Origin: an uncultured Alphaproteobacteria bacterium
GTDB lineage: Bacteria; Pseudomonadota; Alphaproteobacteria; Methylaequorales; Methylaequoraceae
DNA length: 52,347 nt
Assembly: GCA_902522465.1 (NCBI GenBank)
Contig: CABYVV010000002.1
Coordinates: 129,764-182,110, forward strand
Reading direction: 5' to 3'
Position 1 is the stretch's first letter. Every line of letters begins with the position of its first letter. The notes beneath the pieces were generated by a model. It made no database searches and was not told where the DNA came from. It was given only the letters and a program-made list of their open reading frames with translations. Below, in pieces: positions 1-8,320 of this stretch. The position numbers and the translations under genes were made by a program.

Positions 1-196
1 TAGCATCCAGAGACGTTTAGAAAGTTCAGGAGAGACAGAAATTCCAACAAAAGTTGTAGGGGAACTCGTTATGGATGCCTTGAAAGAATTAGACAGAGTG
101 GCATACCTAAGATTTGCTTCTGTATATAAAGAATTTCAAGAAACAGATGATTTTAGAAAATTTATTGATAAAAACCTAAATTTAAAAAAAGAATAG
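1..196 (+). CDS. nrdR: Transcriptional repressor NrdR, C-terminal part (cut by window edge)
   Basis: This is an open frame from base 2 to the TAG at 194-196. It encodes the last 64 residues of a protein ending in an ATP-cone domain, with the NrdR-type run [12 protein letters not shown] near the end. NrdR is a zinc- and nucleotide-binding repressor of ribonucleotide reductase genes. The zinc finger and most of the protein lie upstream of the window. ribD starts 3 bp downstream, and nrdR-ribD adjacency is usual in alphaproteobacteria, where glyA often precedes nrdR. The start is not visible. Identification is firm from the conserved C-terminal motif plus context. Confidence 0.88.
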   Translation, partial: SIQRRLESSGETEIPTKVVGELVMDALKELDRVAYLRFASVYKEFQETDDFRKFIDKNLNLKKE

Positions 197-199
197 GAA

Positions 200-1300
200 G
201 TGCATTTAGATTCAAAATACATCAAAATCACAAATTTTTTACAAAAGAAAGTCCATGGAACCTCATTTCCTAATCCCACAGTATTCGCTCTAATTGTTGA
301 ATCGGACAAGAAATTCTCATCGAATAGAATTGTGAGTTTTGGTTTCACCCAAAAAGGAGGTAGACCTCACGCTGAAGCAGTAGCAATTTCAAATGTAAAA
401 TTTTTAAAAAACAAAATATATACGCTTTATTCAACTTTAGAGCCTTGCTGTCATGAAGGAAGAGAGGAATCCTGTGTTGAAAAAATTATTAAATCTAACA
501 TACAAAGGATTATTTTTTCGTCAAAGGACCCAGACAAAAGAGTCAACGGTAAAGGGATAAAAAAACTAGAGAGAAGCGGTTTGAAGGTAAAATATAACAT
601 TTTTGCTGATGAGATTCAAAATCCATACAAAGGATATATTCTTAATAGAAAATTTAATAGACCTAAAGTTACTTTGAAAGTGGGATGCTCAATGGATAGT
701 AAAATTGCAGTTAAAAGAGGACAAAGAGATCAGATAACAAATAAAATAGTAAAAAAAATTGTTCATAATATAAGATCTGAAAATGATGCAATATTAGTTG
801 GTGGTAATACAATAAAGATTGATAATCCAGACTTGAACTGTCGAATACCTGGTTTAGAGAATTTATCACCATATAAAGTAATTTTATCTAAATCTCTCAA
901 TTTTGATTCTAATTCTAAAATATTTAAAAGTAAAAATAGAAATCTAAACATAATCTTTACTTTGGAATCAAATCTTAAAAAAATAAAGTCTTTAAAAAGT
1001 AAATGCTATAAAGTTGTAACCTTAAAGGAAGAGGATTTTAATTTATCGAACATACTAAGTAACTTGGCTAAATTTGGTATATGTAATCTTTTAGTGGAAG
1101 GTGGTAGTAAAATTTTTACATCTTTTCTAAATGAGGGTTTGGTAGATCAATTGATTATTTTTAGATCTAATTTTTTTATTGGTCCTCAGGGACAAGAAAT
1201 GTTTTCTGATAAATTAAAATTAAGACAAAATTTTTTTGTAATTACTAATGTGTTAAATGTCCAAAATAATATAATGGAAATTTTTGATAGAAAAAGATAA
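200..1300 (+). CDS. ribD: Riboflavin biosynthesis bifunctional deaminase/reductase RibD
   Basis: RibD deaminates the pyrimidine made from GTP and then reduces its ribosyl side chain, the second and third steps of riboflavin synthesis, in the cytosol. The 366-residue length is normal for the fused enzyme. The N-terminal deaminase domain (about 1-145) keeps the zinc set H57-A-E59, P82-C83 and C92 (EPCCHEGREESC at 81-92). The C-terminal reductase domain (about 150-366) has the family pattern LKVGCSMDSKIA and LVEGGSKIFTSF. The start is GTG at 200, only 3 bp after the nrdR stop, so translation is probably coupled. ribE follows 4 bp downstream. The N-terminal helix is short and diverged compared with E. 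coli RibD, but the catalytic residues are intact. Confidence 0.93.
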   Translation: MHLDSKYIKITNFLQKKVHGTSFPNPTVFALIVESDKKFSSNRIVSFGFTQKGGRPHAEAVAISNVKFLKNKIYTLYSTLEPCCHEGREESCVEKIIKSNIQRIIFSSKDPDKRVNGKGIKKLERSGLKVKYNIFADEIQNPYKGYILNRKFNRPKVTLKVGCSMDSKIAVKRGQRDQITNKIVKKIVHNIRSENDAILVGGNTIKIDNPDLNCRIPGLENLSPYKVILSKSLNFDSNSKIFKSKNRNLNIIFTLESNLKKIKSLKSKCYKVVTLKEEDFNLSNILSNLAKFGICNLLVEGGSKIFTSFLNEGLVDQLIIFRSNFFIGPQGQEMFSDKLKLRQNFFVITNVLNVQNNIMEIFDRKR

Positions 1301-1304
1301 ATCT

Positions 1305-1880
1305 ATGTTCACAGGAATTATAACAGAAGTTGGAATAATTAATTGTTTGGAACTTAATAAAAACTTGTTAGGAATAACTTCAAGTTTAAAAAAGTTAGAG
1401 CTTGGCGAATCTATTTCATGTTCAGGAACTTGTTTGACAGTCTCAAATGTTAAAAAAAATAAATTCTTTTGTAATTTATCACCAGAAACCATTGAAAAAA
1501 CAAATTTAAAAAAAAAGAAAAATGGAGATAAAATTAACTTAGAAAGATCATTAAAAGTTGGAGAAGTGCTAAGTGGTCATTTAGTTTTTGGGCATGTTGA
1601 TGGTCAAGCTGTTTTGGAGAAGATTTCTGTATCTAAAGAATCTTGGATTCTTAAATTTTCGCTCTCAAAAAATTTACATAGATATTTGGCTGAAAAATGT
1701 TCAATTTCAATTGATGGAATTTCTTTAACTGTTAACAAAGTTTATGGTAACTTTTTTGAGGTAAGTATAATTCCTTTTACTTGGAGAAATACAAATTTGA
1801 TTTTTGCAAAAGAGGGTGATTTTTTTAATATTGAAATTGATATGCTTGCTAGATATGTTTTTAAGGCTTTAAATAAATGA
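1305..1880 (+). CDS. ribE: Riboflavin synthase alpha chain
   Basis: This enzyme dismutates two 6,7-dimethyl-8-ribityllumazine molecules into riboflavin and the pyrimidine substrate that LumS/RibH reuses. I chose the ATG at 1305 because it gives the family's invariant start MFTGIITEVG. The open frame extends 7 codons upstream to a TTG at 1284, inside ribD, but that extension is not family-like. The 191 residues form two lumazine-binding barrel repeats, about 1-95 and 96-191. The first contains SCSGTCLTV and the second SISIDGISLTVNKV. The stop overlaps the ribB start (ATGA at 1877-1880), showing translational coupling inside the rib operon. Confidence 0.95.
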   Translation: MFTGIITEVGIINCLELNKNLLGITSSLKKLELGESISCSGTCLTVSNVKKNKFFCNLSPETIEKTNLKKKKNGDKINLERSLKVGEVLSGHLVFGHVDGQAVLEKISVSKESWILKFSLSKNLHRYLAEKCSISIDGISLTVNKVYGNFFEVSIIPFTWRNTNLIFAKEGDFFNIEIDMLARYVFKALNK

Positions 1881-2956
1881 AATCAAACTTATCACCGATT
1901 ACAGAAATAATCAAAGACCTTTCAGATGGTAAAATGGTTGTGATTGTTGATGATGAAAGACGAGAAAATGAGGGAGATCTTGTTTTTTGTGCATCAAGTG
2001 TTTCCCCTCAAAAAATAAATTTCATGGCTAAGTATGCTAGAGGTTTAATTTGCCTTGCCCTAGACAAAAAAAGATTTGAAGAATTAGATTTAAAACTCAT
2101 GACTGATAATAATCTAAGTAGGCATAGAACAGCTTTTACGGTATCGATTGAAGCTAAGAAAGGTGTGACAACTGGAATAAGTGCTAAAGATAGATCCCAA
2201 ACTGTAAAAGTCGCGGCGTCGTCAAGATCTAAATCTTCAGATTTAGTAAGTCCTGGACATATTTTTCCTCTGCTTGCAAAGGATGGTGGAGTTTTAGAAA
2301 GAGCAGGTCACACGGAAGCTGCAGTGGACCTTTCAAGGTTAGCTAATAAAGGTTCAAGACCTTATGGTGTTATTTGTGAAATTATGAACGATGATGGTTC
2401 AATGGCTCGTTTCGATGATTTAGTGAAATTTTGCAAAAGACATAAATTAAAAATGTCTTCAATCAAGGATTTGATTGAGTATAAGCTCAAAAAAGATAAA
2501 TTTGTTGAATGTGTTAAAAGCGATGAAATTCAATTGAATAGATTTGGAACTTTTAAAATGTTTGTTTATCGAAATTTAATTGATGGAACCGAACATCTAG
2601 CTCTTGTGAAAGGAAAAATACTAAAAAATAAAAATACATTAGTTAGGATGCATAGTCTAAATATAATTTCCGATTTATTTAGTCACGATAATAAAGATCT
2701 TTCCAAATCCATTGAATTGATTTCAAAAAATAATAGCGGCGTGCTAGTAATTATTAGAAATCCAGACAAAGAGATGAAAAAAAGAGAGTCTGAGAGAGTT
2801 AATAATAAAAGTAAAACTTTAAAAGAGTATGGAGTCGGTGCACAAATCTTAATTGATTTAGGTATTAAAAAAATTACATTAATTGCAAAATCATCTAAAA
2901 ATATAATAGGTATTGACGGTTTTGGATTAGAGATAAATGGTACAAAAAAAATCTAA
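1877..2956 (+). CDS. ribB: 3,4-dihydroxy-2-butanone-4-phosphate synthase with degenerate GTP cyclohydrolase II domain
   Basis: The N-terminal domain (about 5-205) is RibB, which makes the four-carbon riboflavin precursor from ribulose 5-phosphate. Its active-site runs DDERRENEGD (25-34), GHIFPL (127-132) and RAGHTEAAVDL (142-152) are intact. The C-terminal domain (about 215-359) resembles GTP cyclohydrolase II in fold order and keeps YGVGAQIL (318-325). It has lost the zinc cysteines: where RibA has HSxCxTGDxFxSxxCDC, this protein has HSLNIISDLFSHDNKD (259 onward). The later RG-E-GRGIG region is also gone. I infer that it supplies only the RibB activity. Comparable RibB proteins with inactive RibA-like tails are known in Proteobacteria. 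A separate RibA would be needed and is not in this window. The start overlaps the ribE stop; the end overlaps ribH by 20 bp. Confidence 0.9.
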   Translation: MKSNLSPITEIIKDLSDGKMVVIVDDERRENEGDLVFCASSVSPQKINFMAKYARGLICLALDKKRFEELDLKLMTDNNLSRHRTAFTVSIEAKKGVTTGISAKDRSQTVKVAASSRSKSSDLVSPGHIFPLLAKDGGVLERAGHTEAAVDLSRLANKGSRPYGVICEIMNDDGSMARFDDLVKFCKRHKLKMSSIKDLIEYKLKKDKFVECVKSDEIQLNRFGTFKMFVYRNLIDGTEHLALVKGKILKNKNTLVRMHSLNIISDLFSHDNKDLSKSIELISKNNSGVLVIIRNPDKEMKKRESERVNNKSKTLKEYGVGAQILIDLGIKKITLIAKSSKNIIGIDGFGLEINGTKKI

Positions 2957-3356
2957 AAAAGTTTTAATAATTTGTTCAGATTTCTATAAAGAGATTTCTG
3001 ATAATCTTCTTAAGGGTTCTGAGACTTATTTAAAAGAACAAAAAGTACCTTATGAAAAAAAAATAGTTTTAGGTTCTTTGGAGATACCAATTATTTTTAA
3101 TAAATTTTTAAATGATTATTCTGGTTTTATAGTTCTAGGTTGTATTATTAAAGGAGAAACTGATCATTACCAAATTGTTAAAAATATTTGTTATCAGAAT
3201 ATTTATTCATTAGCATATAAAAATTGTATACCTTTAGGTTCCGCAATTTTAACAGTAAACAATTATGAGCAAGCAAAGGAAAGATCTTTAACCGATAAAA
3301 AAAACTTGGGACAGAGAGCAGCGCTAGTTTGTTGTGACTTAATGAATAAGGTTTAA
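2937..3356 (+). CDS. ribH: 6,7-dimethyl-8-ribityllumazine synthase
   Basis: Lumazine synthase condenses the pyrimidine and the four-carbon unit from RibB. The 139 residues match the small icosahedral/pentameric family. Visible motifs are LGSLEIP (the substrate-binding G-S/F-E-P region) and GCIIKGETDHYQIV, with the conserved GET and the catalytic His after it. The ATG at 2937 lies 20 bp inside ribB, giving MVQKKSKKVLIICSDFY. This is the last riboflavin gene of the run. A gap of about 108 bp separates it from nusB. Confidence 0.93.
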   Translation: MVQKKSKKVLIICSDFYKEISDNLLKGSETYLKEQKVPYEKKIVLGSLEIPIIFNKFLNDYSGFIVLGCIIKGETDHYQIVKNICYQNIYSLAYKNCIPLGSAILTVNNYEQAKERSLTDKKNLGQRAALVCCDLMNKV

Positions 3357-3464
3357 AGAAAAATTAGTATGATTTATTAGATAAAAATTTTCAAGACTGA
3401 GTTATTGTTATTAATATTAATCTAAAAAAAAGAGCAACTTTAAAAATTTACTGGTATTTTTTTG
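3357..3464 (+). other. AT-rich spacer between ribH and nusB
   Basis: This spacer of about 108 bp has no credible reading frame. It contains the short AT-only palindrome ATTAATATTAAT and an A-run, but no GC-stabilised hairpin that I would call a terminator. It may hold a promoter for nusB-thiL; no pair of hexamers is good enough to name. Confidence 0.4.
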
Positions 3465-3926
3465 ATGAGTAAACAAGTTCTATCAAAATCTCTTTCAAGA
3501 TATCTTGTTGTACAAGCAACTTTCAACCAAAGTTTTGGGTTTGATAAAAATGAAATTGAAAAACAATTTACAAGAAATTGCGACCTTCAATTCCATGTGG
3601 ATCAGATAGTAGATACAAAAAAAAATAGATTCGATGAGGTTTTTTTTAAAAAGATTTTTAATAATGTGTTTGAAAAGGATGAGTATATCATATTATTAAT
3701 TAAGGAGAATTTAAAAAGTTCTTGGTCTTTAACAAGGCTTCCTAAGATACTTCAAGCAATACTTCGTGTTGCAATTTCTGAGATGATTACTTATCCTAAA
3801 ACTTCATTAGGTACTATAGTCACAGAATATATGAAATTAGCAGAATTTTTTAATATTGATAAAGAAAATCGTTTTATAAATGCAATCTTAGATAAAATAA
3901 ATACCAAATTAAAGTCAAATGGATAA
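3465..3926 (+). CDS. nusB: Transcription antitermination factor NusB
   Basis: NusB binds boxA RNA together with S10 (NusE) and supports rRNA antitermination. The protein has 153 residues if started at the ATG at 3465; a TTG codon lies directly before it. The N-terminal part (SRYLVVQATFNQSF) fits the first NusB helix. The C-terminal half is clearest: LPKILQAILRVAISEM, then VTEYMKLAEFFN and RFINAILDKI, the last helices of the NusB fold. It sits between ribH and thiL as in many alphaproteobacteria. The last 8 bp overlap thiL, so the two genes are coupled. Confidence 0.9.
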   Translation: MSKQVLSKSLSRYLVVQATFNQSFGFDKNEIEKQFTRNCDLQFHVDQIVDTKKNRFDEVFFKKIFNNVFEKDEYIILLIKENLKSSWSLTRLPKILQAILRVAISEMITYPKTSLGTIVTEYMKLAEFFNIDKENRFINAILDKINTKLKSNG

Positions 3927-4869
3927 AGAGCAACAAATTATAAGAAAATATTTTTATCCTTTGGCCAATAACGAGGAATCCTTAGAACTTAAAAATGACG
4001 CAGCTTTTTTAAAAAAAAATAAATTAGTGATTTCTTCAGATATGATGATAGAAGATCAACATTTTACTAAAGATAATGATCCAGAAATTTTAGCAAGAAA
4101 ACTCTTGAGAATTAATATTTCAGATCTCGCTGCAATGGGAGCAACCCCATATGGTTTTTTTTTGAATATAGCTCTTCCAAAAAAAGACGCTATGAATTGG
4201 ATTGGTCGTTTTTCAAAAGGTTTATGTAGTGATATGCAAAACTTTGAAATTAAATTATTTGGTGGCGACTTAAGTCAATCATCAAAAATCTTTTTAAGCA
4301 TGACGGTTTTAGGAAAAATAAAAAAACACTGTCATGATGTAAATTTTTCTAAAATCGATTCTGACATCTATGTAACTGGAAATATAGGCGATGCACCATT
4401 GGGTTTTAAATTTTCAAAGAATTTTTATTTTTCTAAAGCTTCTAAGAAAACAAAAAATAAATTGATAAACAAATTTCAAATACCTGAGCCTCGACTAAGT
4501 ATTGGTCTGAAACTTCTTAATAAAGTCGAATTCTGTACAGACATCTCTGATGGATTGTCAAGAGAATTGTCACAAGTATCAAACAATTCAAATATCCAAG
4601 CTAATATCTTTTTAGATTCAATTCCATTATCAACTGAAGTTAAAGAAATTTTAAAGCTTAACGATAGAAATAAAATTCTTGAAATAATCTTGAATGGGGG
4701 GGAGGATTATGAACTTTTATTTTCATCTAGTAGAGCCAATAGAAAAAAATTAAATAAAATTAAAAATATTTCAAAAATAGGATTTTTTTCTAAAGGCAAA
4801 GGTATTAATTATTATAATACTGATGGAAAAAAGATTGATTTTAAAAAAAGTGGTTTTAGCCACTTTTAA
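3919..4869 (+). CDS. thiL: Thiamine-monophosphate kinase
   Basis: ThiL phosphorylates thiamine monophosphate to the active cofactor thiamine diphosphate. The 316 residues carry the PurM/ThiL-fold motifs in order: KNDAAFL near the N-terminus, NISDLAAMGATP, FGGDLSQS (metal and nucleotide binding), TDISDGLSREL and NGGEDYELLF. The ATG at 3919 is inside the end of nusB. The last codons (KSGFSHF and stop) form part of a hairpin that looks like an intrinsic terminator, so the rib-nusB-thiL transcription unit probably ends here. Confidence 0.93.
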   Translation: MDKEQQIIRKYFYPLANNEESLELKNDAAFLKKNKLVISSDMMIEDQHFTKDNDPEILARKLLRINISDLAAMGATPYGFFLNIALPKKDAMNWIGRFSKGLCSDMQNFEIKLFGGDLSQSSKIFLSMTVLGKIKKHCHDVNFSKIDSDIYVTGNIGDAPLGFKFSKNFYFSKASKKTKNKLINKFQIPEPRLSIGLKLLNKVEFCTDISDGLSRELSQVSNNSNIQANIFLDSIPLSTEVKEILKLNDRNKILEIILNGGEDYELLFSSSRANRKKLNKIKNISKIGFFSKGKGINYYNTDGKKIDFKKSGFSHF

Positions 4870-4878
4870 TTAATTTTT
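4846..4878 (+). terminator. Intrinsic terminator overlapping the thiL stop codon
   Basis: AAAAGTGG (4846-4853) and CCACTTTT (4860-4867) form a perfect 8-bp stem with a 6-base loop. A T-rich tract follows (TTTTAATTAATTTTT). An A-run precedes the stem, so the hairpin could also work in the other direction. The stem includes the last six thiL codons and its TAA. It separates the rib-nusB-thiL unit from the hppA promoter at 4880. Confidence 0.6.
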
Positions 4879-4879
4879 A

Positions 4880-4907
4880 TTGATCATGATATCTAATGTG
4901 ATATAAG
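4880..4907 (+). promoter_or_regulatory. Predicted sigma70-type promoter of hppA
   Basis: TTGATC at 4880-4885 and TATAAG at 4902-4907 are separated by 16 bp. They resemble -35 and -10 hexamers (4/6 and 5/6 matches). Transcription would begin about 20 bp before the hppA ATG at 4934. The position directly after a terminator supports the call. Confidence 0.5.
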
Positions 4908-4933
4908 AGATTTTTTATGAGTAAATCTTAATT

Positions 4934-7033
4934 ATGTTTCTTGAATTTTCTATAGTCCTAATTTGTTCCTTACTTTCAATAGGTTTTGGTGCTTTTACTA
5001 CTAAAAAGATTTTAGAGGAACCTCAAGGTACCGATAGAATGAAAGAGATTGCATCAGCTATTCAAGAAGGGGCACAAGCCTACTTGAACAGACAATATAT
5101 TACAATCTCTTTGGTCGGTTTGTTAATTACTTTGCTTCTGTATTTCTTAATACATAATTCATACGTTGCCATTGGTTTTGTAATAGGTGCTTTTCTTTCT
5201 GGTCTTGCGGGTTATGTGGGAATGTTTGTATCTGTTAGAGCAAATGTAAGAACTACTCAAGCTGCGACTGAAAGTTTAGATAAAGCATTAGACATATCAT
5301 TTAAATCTGGAGCAATAACTGGATTTTTAGTAGTTGGTTTCGGATTGTTAGGTCTTGTTGGATACTACTGGTTTTTATTTCAAAAATTTGGTCAGTCTCA
5401 AGGAAGAGAAATTGTTGAGGCTATGATTGCCCTAAGTTTTGGTGCATCATTGATATCTATATTTGCTAGACTTGGAGGTGGTATTTTTACCAAAGGTGCA
5501 GATGTGGGTGCAGATTTGGTTGGAAAGATAGAAGCTGGCATCCCAGAAGATGATCCAAGAAACCCAGCAGTAATAGCGGATAATGTTGGAGATAACGTTG
5601 GTGATTGTGCTGGAATGGCTGCTGATCTTTTCGAAACCTACGCCGTGACAATTGTAGGTACAATGGTTTTAGGACTTATTCTTTTTGATTCTTCAGATCA
5701 ACAAATGTTTATGATGTATCCATTATTAATTGCAGGAGTCTGTATTTTGTCTTCGCTCGTTGGTGCATATTATGTCAAGCTAGGGGAAGGTTCCCAAAAT
5801 ATAATGGGTGCTTTATACAAAGGTCTCATTATTACTGCTTTAACTTCAATAGTTTTGATCTATTTTGTAACAGATTTTTTTATTGGTACAGACAAGTTAA
5901 TTATCAATAGTGACCTTTTTATTGAGTCATTCCTTGGAGTTGACCTTTTTTATTGTGCAATTATTGGTCTTTCAGTAACAGGATTAATTGTGTGGATTAC
6001 AGAATATTATACAAGCACTGAATTTAACCCAGTTAAATCTGTTGCAAGATCATCTCAATCTGGCCATGCAACTAATATTATTCAAGGACTTGCAGTATCA
6101 ATGCAATCAACTGCTCTCCCAACATTAGTTATTATCCTTGGTATTCTTTTGTCTTATAAATTTGCCGGGCTATACGGAATTTCGATAGCAGCGACAACCA
6201 TGTTAGCTTTAGCAGGAATGATAGTAGCTCTTGATGCTTATGGTCCAGTAACTGATAATGCAGGTGGAATAGCTGAGATGTCGAATTTACCTGAGAATGT
6301 AAGAAAAACTACCGATGCCCTTGATGCAGTTGGTAATACTACAAAAGCAGTTACAAAAGGTTATGCTATAGGATCAGCAGGCTTGGCTTCACTTGTTTTA
6401 TTTGGTGCTTACACACAAGATTTAAAATTTTATTTTCCGAATTTAGATATTAAGTTTTCATTGGATGACCCCTATGTAGTAGTTGGACTATTGATTGGCG
6501 GTATGTTACCATATTTGTTTGGATCAATGGGTATGACTGCTGTTGGTCGAACTGCTGAAAAAATTGTTAAAGAGGTTAGAAGACAGTTTGCTGAGAACAA
6601 AGGTATAATGACAGGTAAATCAAAACCAGAATATGGGAAAGCGGTTGATATTTTAACCAAGGGAGCCATCATAGAAATGATACTTCCATCAATGCTTCCT
6701 GTGCTAGCCCCGTTTATTACATATTACTTAATATTTATTATTGCTGGAGAGGCAGGACCGGCATTTACAACGTTAGGCGCAATGTTATTAGGCACAATAG
6801 TAACAGGATTATTTGTTGCAATTTCAATGACATCAGGTGGAGGTGCTTGGGATAATGCAAAAAAATATATCGAAGATGGAAATTTTGGAGGAAAGAATTC
6901 TGATGCTCACAAATCAGCTATAACTGGGGATACTGTTGGAGATCCTTATAAGGATACAGCTGGACCAGCAATAAATCCAATGATAAAAATTATTAACATT
7001 GTATCAATACTTCTTTTATCAATGTTATCATAA
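4934..7033 (+). CDS. hppA: K+-independent proton-translocating membrane pyrophosphatase
   Basis: HppA hydrolyses cytosolic pyrophosphate and pumps protons across the inner membrane. The 699 residues have about 16 hydrophobic segments, normal for the family. The PPi/Mg site is intact: [18 protein letters not shown], then [22 protein letters not shown], and near the C-terminus the second acidic site [15 protein letters not shown]. The subtype residues are K471 and T474 in [14 protein letters not shown]; family knowledge assigns this Lys-Thr pair to the K+-insensitive H+ pumps. The gene is monocistronic, with its own promoter upstream and a convergent bamE gene 7 bp downstream. The window also contains a PPi-dependent phosphofructokinase, so PPi appears to be a real energy currency here. 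Confidence 0.96.
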   Translation: MFLEFSIVLICSLLSIGFGAFTTKKILEEPQGTDRMKEIASAIQEGAQAYLNRQYITISLVGLLITLLLYFLIHNSYVAIGFVIGAFLSGLAGYVGMFVSVRANVRTTQAATESLDKALDISFKSGAITGFLVVGFGLLGLVGYYWFLFQKFGQSQGREIVEAMIALSFGASLISIFARLGGGIFTKGADVGADLVGKIEAGIPEDDPRNPAVIADNVGDNVGDCAGMAADLFETYAVTIVGTMVLGLILFDSSDQQMFMMYPLLIAGVCILSSLVGAYYVKLGEGSQNIMGALYKGLIITALTSIVLIYFVTDFFIGTDKLIINSDLFIESFLGVDLFYCAIIGLSVTGLIVWITEYYTSTEFNPVKSVARSSQSGHATNIIQGLAVSMQSTALPTLVIILGILLSYKFAGLYGISIAATTMLALAGMIVALDAYGPVTDNAGGIAEMSNLPENVRKTTDALDAVGNTTKAVTKGYAIGSAGLASLVLFGAYTQDLKFYFPNLDIKFSLDDPYVVVGLLIGGMLPYLFGSMGMTAVGRTAEKIVKEVRRQFAENKGIMTGKSKPEYGKAVDILTKGAIIEMILPSMLPVLAPFITYYLIFIIAGEAGPAFTTLGAMLLGTIVTGLFVAISMTSGGGAWDNAKKYIEDGNFGGKNSDAHKSAITGDTVGDPYKDTAGPAINPMIKIINIVSILLLSMLS

Positions 7034-7040
7034 AAAAAAA

Positions 7041-7502
7041 TCAATCGTCAGCTTTCCCACTTCCTAAAATTGGACCACCTCTTCCCATTCCAGGAACACC
7101 AAAGTTCCCAAGAATTTGACTTAAAAGGCTTTGTTTAATTCCACCACTTTCTGTTTTCAAGGAAGACATTGCAACGTCAGTTGAGCTTGATTTATCATAA
7201 AAGAAAATATCTTTGAGTACGTCATCTTTATTAAACTTAAATTCTAAAATATATTGCTCTTTAACTTTAGATTTTAAAAATGCAATTTTTGTTTTAAGAG
7301 ATCCTACGTAGTAATATGAATTATCACCTAAACTTCCCTTGAAAGAGGGTTCACCTAAAATCTTTAAAATAGAGCCCTTATTATCTTTTCCAATTTCAAG
7401 TATTGAAACTGTATCAGCATCTGGTAGATTTCCGTTGACAATCTTCTTAGATGCACAAGAGGATAAAAATGATAGAATAATACTAAATAAAAAAATCTTC
7501 AT
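7041..7502 (-). CDS. bamE: Outer membrane protein assembly factor BamE (SmpA/OmlA) lipoprotein
   Basis: BamE is a small lipoprotein of the BAM complex, which inserts beta-barrels into the outer membrane. The 153-residue product starts with a lipoprotein signal peptide (MKIFLFSIILSFLSSC) with C16 as the lipidated residue. A SmpA/OmlA-like region follows (ILKILGEPSFKGSLGDNSYYYVGS). The C-terminal tail is glycine- and methionine-rich (GVPGMGRGGP). The start codon lies 2 bp from that of the divergent chaperone gene, so promoter and RBS must lie in the neighbour's coding sequence or be leaderless. The 3' end faces hppA across 7 bp. Confidence 0.85.
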   Translation of the reverse strand: MKIFLFSIILSFLSSCASKKIVNGNLPDADTVSILEIGKDNKGSILKILGEPSFKGSLGDNSYYYVGSLKTKIAFLKSKVKEQYILEFKFNKDDVLKDIFFYDKSSSTDVAMSSLKTESGGIKQSLLSQILGNFGVPGMGRGGPILGSGKADD

Positions 7503-7504
7503 AA

Positions 7505-8020
7505 ATGATATTCTTTAATAAAAAAAAAAATAAACTCAGAAAAATTTATAATAAAATTGTCCAACAATCAAAGAATTCTTTTTTTTTAATTTCAAAAGAA
7601 AGCCCAAGAGTTGAGCTGACTCTAGAGTTTTTTCAATTAAATTTAATTATTATTATTTGGTATATGAAAAATAATAATGTGCAAGATAAGTATATAATGT
7701 ACTTAGTCAAACAATTTATTTCAGATTTGGAAAACCTTTTTATTGAACTTGGTGGATCTGAAACCAGTTTAAGGAAAAAAATAAGACCAATAGTAGAAAA
7801 TTTTTATGGAAGATTATATTCTTATTCATCAACATTTGACCTTTTAGAAAAAGATAAAAAGAGCTTAAGTTTTAATAAAATAATAAAAAATAATTTTAAA
7901 TATAAAGTTAAAAGCAAACTTTTAGATATTTACATTAAAAATAATATTTTTTTTTTTGGAAAATTAAAAATTAATGATTTCTGGGATATGAACTTTGATT
8001 TTCTTAATGTTAAGAAATAA
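7505..8020 (+). CDS. Ubiquinol-cytochrome c chaperone family protein (CBP3/UQCC1-like)
   Basis: The product has 171 residues. The recognisable part is the CBP3-type core ELGGSETSLRKKIRPIVENFYGRLYSY, which matches the family pattern E-M-G-V-G-D-xx-V-x-K-K-x-K-x-M-xx-x-F-Y-G-R-xx-x-Y. CBP3/UQCC1 proteins help assemble the cytochrome bc1 complex. In alphaproteobacteria this gene is commonly beside bamE and upstream of the DUF177-plsX-fabH block, as here apart from the missing DUF177. The family's N-terminal part is weakly conserved here (about 1-75). The ATG at 7505 is used because no better start exists; it lies 2 bp from the bamE start. Confidence 0.75.
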   Translation: MIFFNKKKNKLRKIYNKIVQQSKNSFFLISKESPRVELTLEFFQLNLIIIIWYMKNNNVQDKYIMYLVKQFISDLENLFIELGGSETSLRKKIRPIVENFYGRLYSYSSTFDLLEKDKKSLSFNKIIKNNFKYKVKSKLLDIYIKNNIFFFGKLKINDFWDMNFDFLNVKK

Positions 8021-8092
8021 GTATTTAAAAAAAATATTGTTATTTGTTCTTTTTTTATGTACAAGTCTAGATTACTAAGATTAGGATTATAG

Positions 8093-8302
8093 ATGGCTGT
8101 ACCAAAACGAAAAACGACCCCATCCAGAAAAGGAAAAAGACGTTCACATCATTCTTTAAGAGGTGTTAATATGCTTGAATGTCCAAACTGTGGTGAACTT
8201 AAACTTGCTCATCACGTCTGTGGATCATGCGGATATTATAATAAAAAAGAGATAATTGATAAAACCGAGTCTGATGAAGAAGAAAAAGAGTTAGACACTT
8301 AA
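8093..8302 (+). CDS. rpmF: 50S ribosomal protein L32
   Basis: L32 is a small protein of the large ribosomal subunit. The 69 residues begin [20 protein letters not shown], typical of the family. A zinc ribbon follows with CPNC (35-38) and CGSC. The C-terminus is an acidic tail ([12 protein letters not shown]) longer than in most L32. The gene precedes plsX, an arrangement seen widely in bacteria. The YceD/DUF177 gene that normally stands upstream is absent. Confidence 0.95.
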   Translation: MAVPKRKTTPSRKGKRRSHHSLRGVNMLECPNCGELKLAHHVCGSCGYYNKKEIIDKTESDEEEKELDT

Positions 8303-8320
8303 AGAAAATTAGGATAAGCA

